A DNA stretch of 64,000 nt from Atrina japonica. Its lineage: Eukaryota > Mollusca > Bivalvia > Pterioida > Pinnidae. The notes beneath the pieces are model-generated. The model was given only the letters and a program-made list of their open reading frames with translations, was not told the DNA's origin and made no database searches. The stretch spans positions 993,501 through 1,057,500 of the forward strand of contig BROG01000074.1 of NCBI GenBank assembly GCA_030159075.1, given 5' to 3'. The translations under genes were made by a program, and so were the position numbers. Position 1 is the first letter of the stretch. Each line of letters starts with the position of its first letter. Of this stretch, positions 19,651-33,394 are shown in pieces.

Positions 19651-19999
19651 GACCTGTGATATGGACTTTCGCCAATGAGGGCTTTAAATTCTGACCTGTG
19701 GTATGGACTTTTGTGAATGCAATGAGGGCTTTAAATTCTGACCTGTGGTATGGACTTTTGCCAATGCAATGAGGGCCTTAAATGTTGACCCGTGATATGG
19801 CTTTTGCCAATGCAATGAGGGCCTTAAATTTTTACCTTTGGTATGGACTTTTGCCAATGCAATGAGAGCCTTAAATTTGGACCTGTGATATGGACTTTTG
19901 CCAGTGCAATTAGGGCCTTAAATTCTGACCTGTGATATGGACTTTTGCCAGTGCAGTGAGGGCCTTAAATTTTGCCATGTGATATGGACATTTGCCAAT
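19651..19999. repeat. Minisatellite, about 47-bp unit, 8 copies
   Basis: Units begin at 19651, 19693, 19740, 19787, 19833, 19880, 19927 and 19973, so six of the seven spacings are 46-47 bp. Each carries GACCTGTGATATGGACTTTT followed by GCCAATGCAATGAGGGC and CTTAAAT. The first unit is shortened. Unit divergence is modest, suggesting local unequal exchange. It is not a CRISPR array, because the whole unit repeats with no unique spacers. Confidence 0.95.
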
Positions 20000-20861
20000 T
20001 TACAAGTGTCAGAAGTATTGACATTTTCATCAAATCTTTGATGTCCTCAGAATTTTACCTCTTATCCTGTCTTTTTATTATAACAGCATTTTCACACACT
20101 TGTCACAAAAATCCTTTTGCTGTGTTTTAATTTTCCTGATATAACCGTAACTTCAAAATATTTCTACTTCAGTACAGGTATATTGTAACAATATGCACCA
20201 TAGATTAAGCAAGGCAATAAATTTTATGATACATATTTTGGTAGTTCTAATGTTTTTCTCTCTATATAAGATAAACCAGCCCTATTACTGGGAAGAAAAG
20301 AAGATATCTATAAAAGGGATTTACTGGTAGATCGGTGATGGGAAAAAAATCATAAGATTAGGAAAACATGAAGTAATGTGTGCAGCAGGCGGCCAAACTA
20401 TCCACTTGTCATGGCAGAGATAGATGAGGCCAAGACAGTACAGATAATCTGTGGATGTCAAGTCTGTAGGAACATGGTGGGAGATGAATCTTTTCCGAAT
20501 TCCATTGTATGATACAAGTTCACAGAACTCTTGGGATAATTTGATATATGTGCTGGGTAAATCTTGGTCATTTATAATTGACAAGGTCATTTAAAAATTT
20601 GGTGGGGTTAAATTGCTGGAATGTCGGTGTCTACTGGATGTTTAATGGGTGAAAATCTATGTAAAATACTGTACTATTTCTTGAATCATGTCTCTTATTG
20701 TGGTACAGCTATTTAGAATTCATGTATTCAGCAAAGTTTCTGTTGGATTATGGTTGAAATTATCTGAGACTGCCAAAGACCTCTTCCAGTGCTAATGACA
20801 TTCTGAATATTGCTAAGGATGTATGATATCTGAGGCAGAGTTCATGTGAAAGTTTGCCAGT
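20000..20861. other. Intronic sequence without a recognised gene
   Basis: I see only unremarkable AT-rich sequence here. Confidence 0.5.
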
Positions 20862-20956
20862 TAACTCATTAAAGTTAAACCCTGAAAAGCAATAGACCCT
20901 TCTGTAAATCAATAATTTAGAGCAGTCCAAACGTATCTTAGGGGTAAATTGTTTAA
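20862..20956. mobile_element. MITE-like family 2, copy 3
   Basis: It runs from TAACTCATTAAAGTTAAACC to GGGGTAAATTGTTTA, with interior CTTCTGTAAATCAATAATTT and AGCAGTCCAAACGTATCTTA. Compared with the copy at 55257 there is a small insertion after the left end. Confidence 0.7.
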
Positions 20957-21487
20957 CATGCAGAAGAACAGTCTTTTCCTGGATACACAATATGCAGGTT
21001 TTTCTCTAATTCAGATATTCAGTATAGTGAAATGTTTTTAAAAGTAGTATTGTCCTACATAACTTGGTGAGGTGGAGTAACCTTTTGATTTCCATATGGA
21101 TGGTTCTAATCACATTTTGGACAATATAAGCTTCACAGAAAGAGCGTTATGGTATATTTTCTTTTGGATACTCACAGGTACATGTACATGTATTTTGACA
21201 AGTATGAAGGACTACTCATGTCAGTGTAATGCTGCATTACCAAAGATTCGTCCAGGTCAAGAACGGGTTCATGAGACTTCACGTGGCCATGTTATATGAA
21301 CTTGACTACAGATAAATAAATCACATCTCCTTATATACAAAATGTACAAGTGCAATTTAAATTTGAAAAATAATATCAGTTCTTGTATGTACAGATACGT
21401 ATGTTCATTGTACTTTAAATCCAGTCAGCTTGAGTTACAGAGTAGGACCGTTTAAATTTTAATCATATACAATGTAATCTATTGTTT

Positions 21488-21523
<36 letters not shown>

Positions 21524-22453
21524 ACTTGGAAATGGAAACCAACAGTTTTCTAGACTGATTTATGGTTTTGGTAGCTGATTATTTTTGGCAGTCAGACTTT
21601 CAAACTACAAAAGGGGGCACAAAAATAGCCCATTATCAACCTTGACTGTTTTGGCAACATTCAGAAGTAAAATACCACAGTGAACAAATTCAGACTTAAG
21701 TATGATAAGATTTATTGTGAGATAAGATAGTTCCTGTTAATTGTCAGCCTTCGTTGTGAAGAATTATCTCATTTTAATGCCGCAAATCACAAACATTCCT
21801 TTTTTGAAAAAAAATTATGGTACATTTATTATCTTCAAAAATTCTGTGTTGATTCTGTAAGTGTTATTATGTGTGTGGTAGAGAAATGGTGTCTTTGCTT
21901 AAAAGTGCAGTGAAATAGTGAAAAAATTACCAGCCATATACCGCATAAATATGGTAGCTACATATATGTACATGTATAACAAGAAAAGAGTTATCAAACT
22001 ATAACATAGGATCATTGGAATTTCCTAAAAAAAAAAAAAAAAAATTTAAGCAATATTTCCTACATTTAAATTGGACGTTATGATAGACATAAAACACTAA
22101 AACCTTTAATCATAATTATGTGGTGTTCATGGATTTACAGGTAATGTAGCACCATTTGTCTTCGAGCTAACCAAAATTTTCGGAATTTCCCGTAGTTAAA
22201 TTTTTTTTAACTAAGGCCACTAAGTGGCTTATCTTTAGATTTTTAAAAATGCCAGTTGACCTAACAAAAACACTTGGCAAAAATGCTGGAAGACATATCA
22301 CATATCTTGTAATTTAGGAAACAAGATCAAAGTTTGAAGGTTGAGAAACCTACAAATGGTCTGCGTCAAAATGAATGTTCTGGTGAGATATGATATATAC
22401 ATTGTACACCGATCTCTGATCACTTTTTTTACTTCCTTTTCACCTATCTACCA
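20957..22453. other. Intronic sequence without a recognised gene
   Basis: AT-rich intron apart from the (CA)n tract and an A-run near 22026-22044. No gene is seen. Confidence 0.5.
21490..21517. repeat. (CA)n microsatellite
   Basis: About 14 perfect CA units. Confidence 0.97.
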
Positions 22454-22592
22454 TGGGGTTCATGTCACACTGGAACCTAAGCAGATTTTGGGAGAAAGTT
22501 TGCCAGTTTACTTGCTGGTCTCTTTCTGGGTACGTTGTAACCTGGTTCTCTCCTCCACGATTAAAAACAGGTCGCCACCATATAACCGAAAG
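22454..22592 (+). mobile_element. SINE family B fragment (plus orientation)
   Basis: Reading along the plus strand, it has a GGTTCATGTCACACTGGAAC segment, GTAACCTGGTTCTCTCCTCC, a TTAAAAACAGGT stretch and CGCCACCATATAACCGAAAG. The same order occurs in reverse complement at 52244-52486 and 49139-49353. The tRNA-like head and the final tail are missing, so it is truncated at both ends. A 110-codon frame crosses it and is an artefact. Confidence 0.75.
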
Positions 22593-23459
22593 CCTATCAT
22601 GCCATTGATAATTAGGGTATGTAGAGATACTTCTCATATCCAAGAAATGATGAAGAGATCCCTGTACATGTAAAGTCTGTAGATGGCAGACATATCTTTA
22701 ATGAGTGGAAAACTCATCAGTTGTTATACTGTTATGAGTTTAAATATTGATAGCTCTATGTGTATCAATTCATTGATGAATTATGGATCAATGAAATAGT
22801 ATATTCAACCTAGCACTAGTTTCAGAATTCTTGATAACAAAAGTTATTATTTATTAATAATACTGGGGAAATAAAGCTCACTCCATGTAGTAGTAATTCT
22901 GATCAGCTGTACTTCCTGATATAGAAAATATTTTATGGTAGGCATACATGCATGAAGTATAGTATAAATGTATAATTATTTCAAGTAAATCTGTTTCATC
23001 AGACGACAACTTTTTCAGGAGAATTGTGTGTTTATCACACATTTACCAAAAATTAAAAAAACATACATATTCTGGAGACCCCTGTTCAAAAATATAACCT
23101 GGATTAGCATTTTATCTGTCACAGCTGAAGGGATCCATTATGATGCTGACGATTAGCTCAAAGTGCATATATATCAATATTTGTACATGTAGCCCTATGC
23201 TTGACCATGTCTGTTTTCAATTTGATTAATTAATAAGCAGTCCTTTGAAGTTGCCTGGTGTGGTTTGATATGGTCAATTTGATATTAATATTCTGACTGT
23301 TTTTTTGTCATGTTAACTAATTGCTTGCTTGTTTCTATCATTAACATTCTTGGGTGGGATTTATGGTGCACAGTTCTAGCTCATATGTACATGTAAAGGG
23401 TCATTTGTCATCTCTGCACAAAGCTGATATATACAAATGCATGATGGGAATAGACATGA
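22593..23459. other. Intronic sequence without a recognised gene
   Basis: I see only unremarkable AT-rich sequence here. Confidence 0.5.
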
Positions 23460-23772
23460 TAGATGACAAGTAGTTCTGTACTTCTGTAGAACAGAAAACA
23501 GTGTTCTCTTGACCATCACTAAGGTACTTCTGTGTAACAGAAAACAAGGTTCTCTTGACCATCACTAAGGCTACATGTAATTCTGTACTTAAATAATAAA
23601 GAACTATATCAAGGCCATATTGACCATCACTAAGGCTACATGTAATTAAGGCTCTGTACTTCTTGTAAAATAGAAAATTATCATTTAGGCTGTATTGACC
23701 ATCACTATGGCTACATAAAATCCCTTCTGTAGAAAAGAGCACTCTATCAAGACTTGCATTGATAATCACTTT
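23460..23772. repeat. Degenerate minisatellite, about 5 units
   Basis: Units share TTGACCATCACTAAGGCTAC, a variable CATGTAATTCTGTACTT part, and GTAGAACAGAAAACA. Spacing ranges from about 50 to 80 bp because of internal deletions. A 122-codon minus-strand frame with a recurring SDGQ peptide is a by-product of the repeat. Confidence 0.85.
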
Positions 23773-26045
23773 CCGAAAATCCTATAAAATTTACCACAAA
23801 TTAGGTGCATAGCACATTTTCATTAGATAATGGAAACTTACTCGAGTTGCCTACCATTTTTTATGTTGTCTTTTTATGACTTTAGGGGAAATAAGTATTG
23901 TGTAGAGTGTAGCTAGATGAATTAGTTCACTTAGCTTTTATGGTTATAACAGTATAAAATATGTGTTAAATCTTTATATGCCCAGAAGAAGAACAAAACA
24001 CTGCTATTGTATTTTCATGTCTACTTTGATTTGACTTTTGTTGATGCAGATATAGAGTTGGCTGATATTTTCCGCGTACATCAATTTTAGGTAAGAGTAT
24101 ATCTTTATGGTTCCCTGGAATCCTTTGATCCCAGTACAGGTGGATAGAAGTACTTTACTGTAGGTATAATATTTATCACCTGAATCTAAATACCATAAAA
24201 TGACAAGTTTTAAATTTTACAATTTCTTCTTCACTAATACCAGCTAGATTTACAAATTTCTGTACTTATTCTGAAAGTGATATGGCTGTAAATAAAGTTT
24301 TGGAAAACTTAAGATGTTGTGTTTAAAATGAAATGAAAAGAAATTTTTTTAGAAGCTGCATTAATTTTTTTACCTTTGATGTTATCATAGTGTACTTGAG
24401 TTTAAAATGGATGATGAACCAAATTAGTAGGGGAGTGGTGGATATGAAATGGGCTGTAGGATATCCATTGTTGTCGTCTGCTCCCAGTAGGAATGCCCGA
24501 CCCATAACTGAAAACTGCTACTTAAAATCCCATGTAAATATACATGTCATAAAGAAATGAAGTAAAACCCAAATTAGCCCATTCTTCATAACAAACTAGG
24601 TATGAATCATTTTGGCAGAGGTTAAAGTGATTAAATGTAATTAAATGATTCCCTCAATTAGTTTCATGTAGAATATATTGGAATTAAATGCAAGGTTAGT
24701 TCAAATGTTAACTGTTGGAGATTATTTTCAAACTAAATTTAGGTAGGCGATTTTCTTTTGCACATGACCCATGCAGTACTTGATACAATTGTTATCGATT
24801 AGAACAAAGTGTTGTGAGCAGTTCTGTGTGGGAATATATTAGAGATTCCAAAGAAACTAATAAAATTGATAAAAACATAAGTAAAGGGTTATACATACAT
24901 GTGCATCATACATCAGTCCTTGGTAAAAATGAGAAGAAATGTTTCTCTAATGAAATTCTGATATCATTTCAATTTTACTTCAGATATACACATAAAATTA
25001 AATAAATAAATTTATCATTTTACCATAGATGAGGAATCTTAATTGCAGAACGAAGGAAATTAATCAAAAGATTACTGAATATAATTAGTGCAAAACGGTG
25101 TCAATAAGTTTGAAATATGCATATACTACTTAATCTTTTGATATACATGTACAATACTATTCTATCCTTTCATTATTAATCTTTTTTTTTGTCCCAAAAT
25201 ATTCTGAAATATCAGCAGGTTAAGATATCTCATGATGCCACCTGAATTCATTTAAACTAAGGACAGTTTATACTTACATGTATTATATACAAAGTACCAG
25301 TTTCAAAAGAGTTTATTTTGAAGAAAAGACTATTATGAGAGGCATGTCTATGTTGAAGTGTATCTTTTCGCATCACCTCAACTGGAATAATTATAGAAGT
25401 CAAGTTATTCTGTGCTAGTCTGGAGAGTAGAAAAGAAGTATTATCTAATAAAATAAACGAAATAAAATATTTAGACAATGTCTTTACTTTTGCCGAACAG
25501 GTAAGTAAAATTATAATCTGATTAAAATGTCTTTAAATGATTGGTCATAAAGAAATCACATTTTGTAATGATTTTTGTCGACACATGCTTTTGTTACGTT
25601 AAACCAGTTAAAGCTCCATGTTTCCTCAGTGTCTGCCATTTGCATTTAATTTTTTTTGGAAAATTTTTGTCAGCCCTTCTTCTACTAGATAAATCCTTTG
25701 ATAACATTGTAAAGACAACCTGCTATTTCTGTGTTACAGGATTGTTTAAAAATGAAGAATTTGTGTAAACTATTATTAGATGAAAAGTTGAGATGTGTAT
25801 TAGACCATTTCTAATATTTGTTGATATAGACATGTCCTATATAGAATTTATAAAACAGGAGACATGGTAATTGTGTTATTGTGAAACGAAAGGTTTAACC
25901 TTTGTGATTAGTTCAAGCAGATAGGATGTATGTGGATGCACTTCGTGGTACTAATTATATTCTCTGTTGCTTCATCCTCTTCATCCCAGCATTTTATTTT
26001 AATTTTTGTCATGCTCTGGCAGTTCATTTGTTGTCTGCAGTATTT
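23773..26045. other. Intronic sequence without a recognised gene
   Basis: AT-rich intron; no exon, RNA gene or repeat family is recognised. Confidence 0.5.
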
Positions 26046-26625
26046 GACAGTCCAATTGTTATCAGTCCTTTCTGACAGCTCAGCTACTGTCACCACTGTC
26101 TAGTAGTACAGGTATGTTGTATCTTTGACAGCTAGGATTAGCACTGTCTAGTAGTGGAACTCTTCCTATTCATACAGCTTGCTACTGTCAGCATTGTCTA
26201 ATAGTGTAGTTACATGTACATTATACTATCAGCTCTTTCTGACAGTTCAGTTACTGTCAGCTCTATATAGTTGTAGAGCTAAATTACACTATCAAATCTT
26301 TCTGACAGCTCATCTACTGTCAGCTTTGTCTAAAGGTGTAGCTATATCATACCATCAGCTCTTTCTCGATTCTGACAGCTTATTTACTTACTGTCAGTAA
26401 TGTCTAGTAATATGTAGCTACTGTCAGCTTCATCTGACAGTTGATCAACTGCCAGCTATGTCTGACAGTGCAGCTAGAGTTAATAGTCAACTACTGTCAG
26501 CATTATTTCACAGATTACTGTCAGTATTGGCCAAAAGGTCATCTGCTATCAGCACTGGCTGATGTTTCAGTCATTACCTGGTCATTTTGACAGTTTAGTG
26601 ACTGTCACCTGCTGTCAGAACTGTT
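26046..26625. repeat. Degenerate tandem array of CTGTCAG / CTGACAG motifs
   Basis: Roughly twenty CTGTCA or TGACAG motifs occur in under 600 bp. They lie in loose units of about 50-60 bp of the type CAGCTACTGTCAGCACTGTC plus TAGTAGTGTAGCTA. The two motifs are reverse complements, so many local hairpins are possible. TGACAG is also the core recognised by MEIS/TGIF homeodomain proteins. Units are too diverged for an exact count. Confidence 0.8.
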
Positions 26626-27350
26626 TAGTTGTTAAATTGACTAATTAAAACTGTCCTTATGTTGGGTTTTTAAAATGACAGCCAGTAAACTCCCAAGTTA
26701 AGATTGGTAATTAGGGATATAATATATGAACAAGCTTTTGAAGATGTAAACATGACTATCAGTGTAATCTAAAAATAGATATCATTATATCAACTTGTCC
26801 CAGCAACAGTTTCGAAATACATCTGCATCTTATGACTAAGATTTGTTCTTGAAGAGCATATCTTTCAATTGACCGAATAATTTTAAATTTGCCTTGGCTC
26901 TTTTGTAGTTTCCATGTGTTCTAAGTGTCTTGATTGTCAGAAATGACTTTTTGCTCCTAAGAAATGTGCCAACGTTAATTTAATCAAAGCTAGCACAGAA
27001 AGAAAAGTTGATCTTTAATTGACTTGGCAAAAAAGTACGCTATTTGGCTATGGTTATACATTTTTCCTTATCACCCCCATGATAAGTCTGTTTGCAACTC
27101 ATTGAGTAGCACTTGTATCCATACAAGTATCATTTAATGTCTACAAATAAATTCAAACTTTTTTTTATCTTTTGTAACTTTTCCTAGTCATTTACATTTA
27201 ATTTAAGTTACACATCATGTATGTAAATCAAATTTAAGAATGTAAGCCAGAATTTGGAATTCTAGAAGATTTTACATTCAAGTGGAATGCTACAAATGAA
27301 AAAGATAAAATATATTACACTTACAGCACTTTGAAAAAAGAATGTACATG
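26626..27350. other. Intronic sequence without a recognised gene
   Basis: I see only unremarkable AT-rich sequence here. Confidence 0.5.
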
Positions 27351-27539
27351 TACAGTGAAACCTCGCCTAATGACCACCTCGCTTAGGAGACCACCTCACA
27401 TTTAAAACCATAAATATCCACTCTCTTGGGAAAATTTCTTGATAAAATCAATTCAGTCCAGTCCCTCACTTAACAGACCACCTCACTCACATGTACCAGG
27501 CCACTTTGAGTCATTTAACTGTGAGGTTCCTGGTTGTAC
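27351..27539 (+). mobile_element. MITE-like family 1, copy 2
   Basis: It begins TACAGTGAAACCTCGCCTAA, followed by repeated GACCACCTC blocks, and ends in a diverged GAGGTTCCTGGTTGTA. The left 50 bp are almost the reverse complement of the right end of the copy at 36000-36157. No coding capacity. Confidence 0.7.
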
Positions 27540-28291
27540 ATGTATATAAATTTGAAGACGGACAAATGGCCCTATAACTACTGCTACTTCTACATGTACA
27601 TGACACCCTTTCACTATAGGAAAGATTAAATGTTTTATGTACAAGTGGCTGCTCTTCCATACTCTGTCAGATAGCCTCATCTTACTGATAACTATTGACC
27701 TGGCTCGCAAAAGAATGTTGGTTATTGCAAGTTCTCAATATTCATGGAAAAAAAAATTCAGAATGCATACTTAGCACCTGCCAAGATTTGTTTACCTTGG
27801 TAAACAAACTCATGCTGGTTGTCAATATGATTGGTGAATATTGGCAGACGGCAATGTATCAGCTTTTACCAACTATTATCAGGTCATTTTATCATTGACT
27901 CAATAACATCGAAATACCTTCTGACAAGTGCATTTGTGTAGTCATGAAGGTCATAATGTGAGAAAATGTGAATATGAGTAGGTTGCCATGGTTAAAAATC
28001 ATAACACAATCTGTCTGATGGCATATGTACATCTATTCTTAATCTTCCACTAAAAAACAGAATTGAATTAGCAATCCTATATCATCCTAATTTCACGCAA
28101 ATTCAGTGACGTTACTCAGCAAATACAGAAACTTAAGCTTTCAGTGAAACTCTCGGGGATTTCTCATTGATGTATTATCTAACTTGTACATTGATACAGA
28201 CCAATCTATCATCAAATCTTCAGTACTCTATCAAACATTTCATTATCTGTATAATTCTTAATCGGGGCCTTATCAAGTATATATTAACAAT
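27540..28291. other. Intronic sequence without a recognised gene
   Basis: I see only unremarkable AT-rich sequence here. Confidence 0.5.
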
Positions 28292-28369
28292 CGTCCTTGT
28301 CATTGTCTTGTACTTTTACGTTTGTCCGTCCGTCCTTGTCATTGTCTTGTACTTTTACGTTTGTCCGTC
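28292..28369. repeat. Exact tandem duplication, 39-bp unit, 2 copies
   Basis: The units start at 28292 and 28331, both with CGTCCTTGTCATTGTCTTGT and ending TTTGTCCGTC or TTTGTCCGTCT. The lack of divergence indicates a recent duplication. Confidence 0.95.
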
Positions 28370-31300
28370 TTAACTTGATCTCCTGTGTATGTTTGTGTCT
28401 TATTTTCGCTGTTTGATATTTCACTTTGTACATGTGTGAAGTTCACACTTCTTTGTTTGATTTTTTGTCTGTCTTAATAAATCGGGCACACACCAAAATG
28501 GATTCTAGTACATGTAGATAAATCTGACAAAAGGGGTGGTGGGGATAGTCAACTTCCGTCAACAACAAATGCAAAAAATGAAGCATATATTAGAAGCAAT
28601 ATAAATTTTAACAGGCCTTTTATATATCACTGATATAAGTAAAGAAATGAAACAATTTGACCCAGACATCTTGTTCTATATCTGAGGGCTAGTGACATCA
28701 CTGTAAATTATTTGTATTTAGGGTTTAGTCCAAGTCAAAACATTTTGATATTTTTTTAACATCTCCACATTAATAATTTCTCCTCAGTGGACAGATTGGG
28801 CAGTAGATAAAAGATAATTTTTGGAGACTCTTGAAAGAGATTTTCTCTTCACCAAAGCACATGAATTTAGTAAACATGTTATAATGATTGATATTGTAAA
28901 CTTTGTGAACATAATTTTTATCACAGCATTGAAGACGGGGAAAGATGGTGTAAACACATCTGCCTTTAAATAAACTTTATTTATCTCTTCTTTCTTTTAT
29001 GCACAGATTAATCTGCATTTTCAGACAAATTTTTCATCAAAATTCATATTTCACCTTGTCAGTAAGCCATCTGTTGGTAATCTTTGTCAGATCCAAGGCA
29101 TTTAGAAAGCCTTAAATTTATGTATATTTTAATCATTCAGCTGACCTTGATCTAGCTTCAAACTCAAAATAATTCATTCACCATGTATTAGCAACCAGTC
29201 TTTGTTCTAGTAGTCTATGACCAGTGAACGTTCTTTAGTGGGAGGTGTTGGGTTTACACAATGGTGTGCACATGTTTGGGGTTGGTACAGTTGAATGTAC
29301 CTGATGGCCTTAACCATGGCCCAGAAATGTCTTCTTTTGTGCTATACCTGGCTAATTATGAATGCCAACATAGTTTTTCATTTTGAGTATTTAACATGAG
29401 AGAAGTTGGACTTGTAATTCATAACAATTAACAGATGTAGATAAGTAATAGATATAAAAGCAGTATATATATGTAGACAAATTACCTGTCCTCTCAGATT
29501 TAAATAATTTAGTGCAGATAAACCTAAATTCTACGTATATCGGTAGGAAGGAATTGAAATGTATCAACAGTCTTCATACTCGATACAAATAATAAAAAAA
29601 AGCTGCAAGAGCTTTCTTGCTACCTGAATATTAGGGTCAACCTCTGTGATACAGTCACTTATCAACATTACCTATACATGTACATCCTACAGTTATGATT
29701 TACACTTCATTTTGTAGTGTATATTTTATGTAGGACAATATTCAGAGAACACCTTATCTGTCCTTTGAGTATTTATCTGTCTGCATAAAACATTGGTTTA
29801 GACATTGAGATTAGCTCTGTTGCAAGTTTTGCAATAAAATTGTTTGTAATTTGGTCATAAGCTGCCTTTAGTGGTTTTCTTGTTAACTTTGTTGGACTTT
29901 GATTTGTGAAGATCATTTTAGTCACATGCGGCAGGGTAAAGAACACCGCCTTCATAATGTTCTCTTATAAAGCATTGATCCCAGATGAAAACTAGACAAC
30001 GTTTGTGGGAACCACATGGATTTCTATTAAAATCTGGTATCAATATTAGGGATAAATATGTTTGTATGTCAGATAAAGCAGTTCTGATGTGTTCGTGCTT
30101 GTGTCACTGCAGTTTATACATACATCATACATAGCTTTATAGCAGTCATCCTTGAAAAAGAAAGAATAGATGCAGGCAAGGCTAGCAAATCAGTAAAAGC
30201 TATCAGACCTACGGAATCTCAAATAAACACTCCGACTTCATCAGCAATCAATCCTGTGATTGATATTTACATAATGTTGCCTTATTTCTCAGATAAGAAA
30301 GGTAATTTGAAAGTGATGGTCGCTTCTGCATAGTAATTGAAATTTAATTGGTAAAAGATTTTCGATTGGAATTTGGTGATAATATTTCCATATGTTGAAA
30401 AGTGTACAAGCTTGTACTAAATACACTTCCATGGATAATTTTTGTCAATTAGATCTTTTGGTTTAAGTAAGTGTGTCAGACTTCACAGTTTCAACAAGAA
30501 TTAAATGTTGTATACATCAAATATTATCTTTTTAGCAGACCACACCAGTAGGAAATTTTGCAGTATTTTATACCACTCAGATGGATGGATGCCTTGAGGA
30601 TGTCAAAGTGTTGAATGCAGATTTACGACAAAACAACCCTGAATACTTGTCATAGATAGATATCAGTCCCGACTTTGATAGACAATTACGATAAATATCA
30701 AATATATACAACAGAAAAAAAAGATAATTTATCAATATTAAAATATTATGTAATCTTAAGATTTTATCATGGTTTCAATTTTGAATTCAGCTTAAAATTT
30801 TTAGACAATCGTGTTCCATGGTTCCCCAAATAATCGTAAAAAAACTATCGTGTGAAGTTTTTTTTTGTTATCAAGATTTTATAAAATCAGTAGAGATTAA
30901 ATACGATATCATTGATGTTAAAAAATTTAGGTAACTGGAAGCTATATTTGGAAAAGTAATGAATACATAGATGACAAATATCCTTGAGGTAATCATTTTA
31001 AAGTCTTGAAATATTGTGATTGGTAATAAAAACATGTCAAAATACATTTTGGGTGCAAGTAATTTATGAAAATTGATCAAATTGTGTGATAATTATTCTT
31101 TATCATCTCACTCTGACAATATAACAAAGTTCATAGAGTATAAAAAATCCCTATTTTTACATGTGTTTTGACATTTCAACATGCAGTGCCTTTTCTACGG
31201 ACTCAAGAATTAGGGTTGTCTGGGACTAGTCCATTTTGGGGTTGGAAAAGTAGATGTTACTTCTCACTTGTCCAAAATGACAAATGAAATTGTTTAAGAC

Positions 31301-33394
31301 AAAATTTAATTTGTTAAGTATCATACTTATTTTAATACAATATGATATCTTTAAATGTTACACTTGATAATCAGACAAGTCATTGTTGCATTAGACAAGT
31401 AGATTTCAATACTTCTTGTTTTTGCAGGACCATTGCAATTTTTCATGATTGTTGACCCGTGTTCTATACGAGTCCTGTGGGATGTTTGACTATCTTCTTG
31501 GAGAATAATCGGACCAATAAGAAATAAAGTAATTTGAAGAACTAGATGATTTTGTAAACCAATCATTTTGTTTTAGACAGTAAATGGAATATGAACTGTT
31601 GCTCAAGTAGGCAAATAGAAAAACTTCCCAACAATACATGTACATATACTGTACAATCAGAAAAATATAAATCGTAGTGAAATTTTACAAAAATTATTCC
31701 TGGTAATAGTAAAATGTACCTTTACAAACAGGTTTTTTTAATTTTATTTCAACAAAATTTAATGTCAACTTATTTGTTTTATTTCTAAAACAACAAAACT
31801 TTAACCTCACAAAATGTTCTGTTTCAACAGTATATATAAGTTGATACTCCAAACAGTGATGTATAGATGCATAGGGAAATGAAACCAAAATGTCTGCAGA
31901 TCTAATTTATAAAGCATTTCTTTCCACCTCTGGTCTACAAGATCTACAGTATCAGTTGTGTATTTCAGTGTGTTACATATCTATGGACCTTTGGCATGTT
32001 TTCCTTGTTTTAGGTGTTGATTATAAGATAATTACCTGAAGTCATAGTCATTTACCTCCCAAAACTCATCTGTCATGTAGATAAAGATGTTTAAGGATTG
32101 TGAAATTAGGATCTCATTTTCTTCCACATACAATTATATCAACACATTTTGTAATTAACTTGGATGGAATGTACATATCTCCTGACCTTTCAAGAGCAGT
32201 TGACCTTTTGTTATAATTACCAATACAATGTGTAAAGTCTGTCTAGAACATGGCTGCTTTTATTTTACGTTACCAGAGACTAGGATGTTGATTAAAGTGA
32301 AAATGAAGGTATGTTTAGTTGATGAATTGGGGAAATACATGTACATGTATATACTGAACATACTGCACTACACATTACATATTTGTAAAAACAAAAAATA
32401 CCTTTAGATGTGATGGTGATATGAGATTAAGTAAGCAACCCTATTTTTCTGTTCCTTTGTATTCTTTATTTTGGTACAAATCCTCTTACAGGATATATTT
32501 TTTTTACTCACTTGTTTGTCTGTTGCTTTTCTTTTTTAATATTTTCAGAATATAAGAGATTACAATATGAATGTAAAGAAAATTACAAAAGCTTCTATTT
32601 ATGTACATATTTGAATATATCTAGTGCATTGTAGCATATGAGGCATCTTTCCTAAATCTTTAGTTATTCATATCTGGTTCAAATAGTGTTAAAATTGAAC
32701 ATGTGATCAAATAAATTTGAGTTCCATGTCTGTGTAAGTACATATATGACTAGTGTGTCGTAAATATTACATGTATACAAATAACTGTAACAGCTCTACC
32801 GTAACTTTACAGGTAAATTTGAAGTGACTCGAGGGGTCAGGCATACGACAATATTATTCTCTATAGTAACCAGGTGTTGTACACAGAACATTTATATTCT
32901 AGAGATACCATTATCACTGTAGAAATTCTCCTATTTAGTTCTTCCAGGGTGCCATAATCACCTTGACACTTTTTCAAACATCTTAGTGACCTAGATGATG
33001 TAACATTTTTACAGTTTTCCTTGACAGTTTGAATGTTTAGGCACATTTATAGTCATAATGAAAATGACAAAGTTGGCTCTCACTGACTTATAATGTGTTG
33101 TAACCTGATAGGTCTGACCTGATGTCACACTGTATTGTTCTTAATCAAATGTTATTGACAAATTGATTGGTGCATGACTGTATGCATGTACATAATGACC
33201 TTTGACTTATCATGAATATTCCTTCATTACCATCATAAGCAGTAATGTTCTAAGCTTATAATTTTGTATTTACATAAGTAATTCTGTAGCAGATAACACA
33301 GCATGATAACAAAAACTATCAGACTCAGTGCTTATGTTTGTACAGATGAAAAAAATAGACAGCCTTGTAGTCATTTTTAATTAGGGCCTAGTTT
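28370..33394. other. Intronic sequence without a recognised gene
   Basis: Five kilobases of AT-rich intron without a recognised exon, RNA gene or repeat family. TACATGTA-type palindromes recur (for example near 32340). Confidence 0.5.

Noticed and set aside
19651..19999. CRISPR-like array
   Set aside because: The complete 47-bp unit repeats without unique spacers and the genome is animal; it is a minisatellite.
22341..22673. 110-codon plus-strand frame
   Set aside because: It crosses a SINE family B fragment; the peptide is a by-product.
23401..23769. 122-codon minus-strand frame with repeated SDGQ
   Set aside because: It is the translation of the degenerate minisatellite at 23460-23772.
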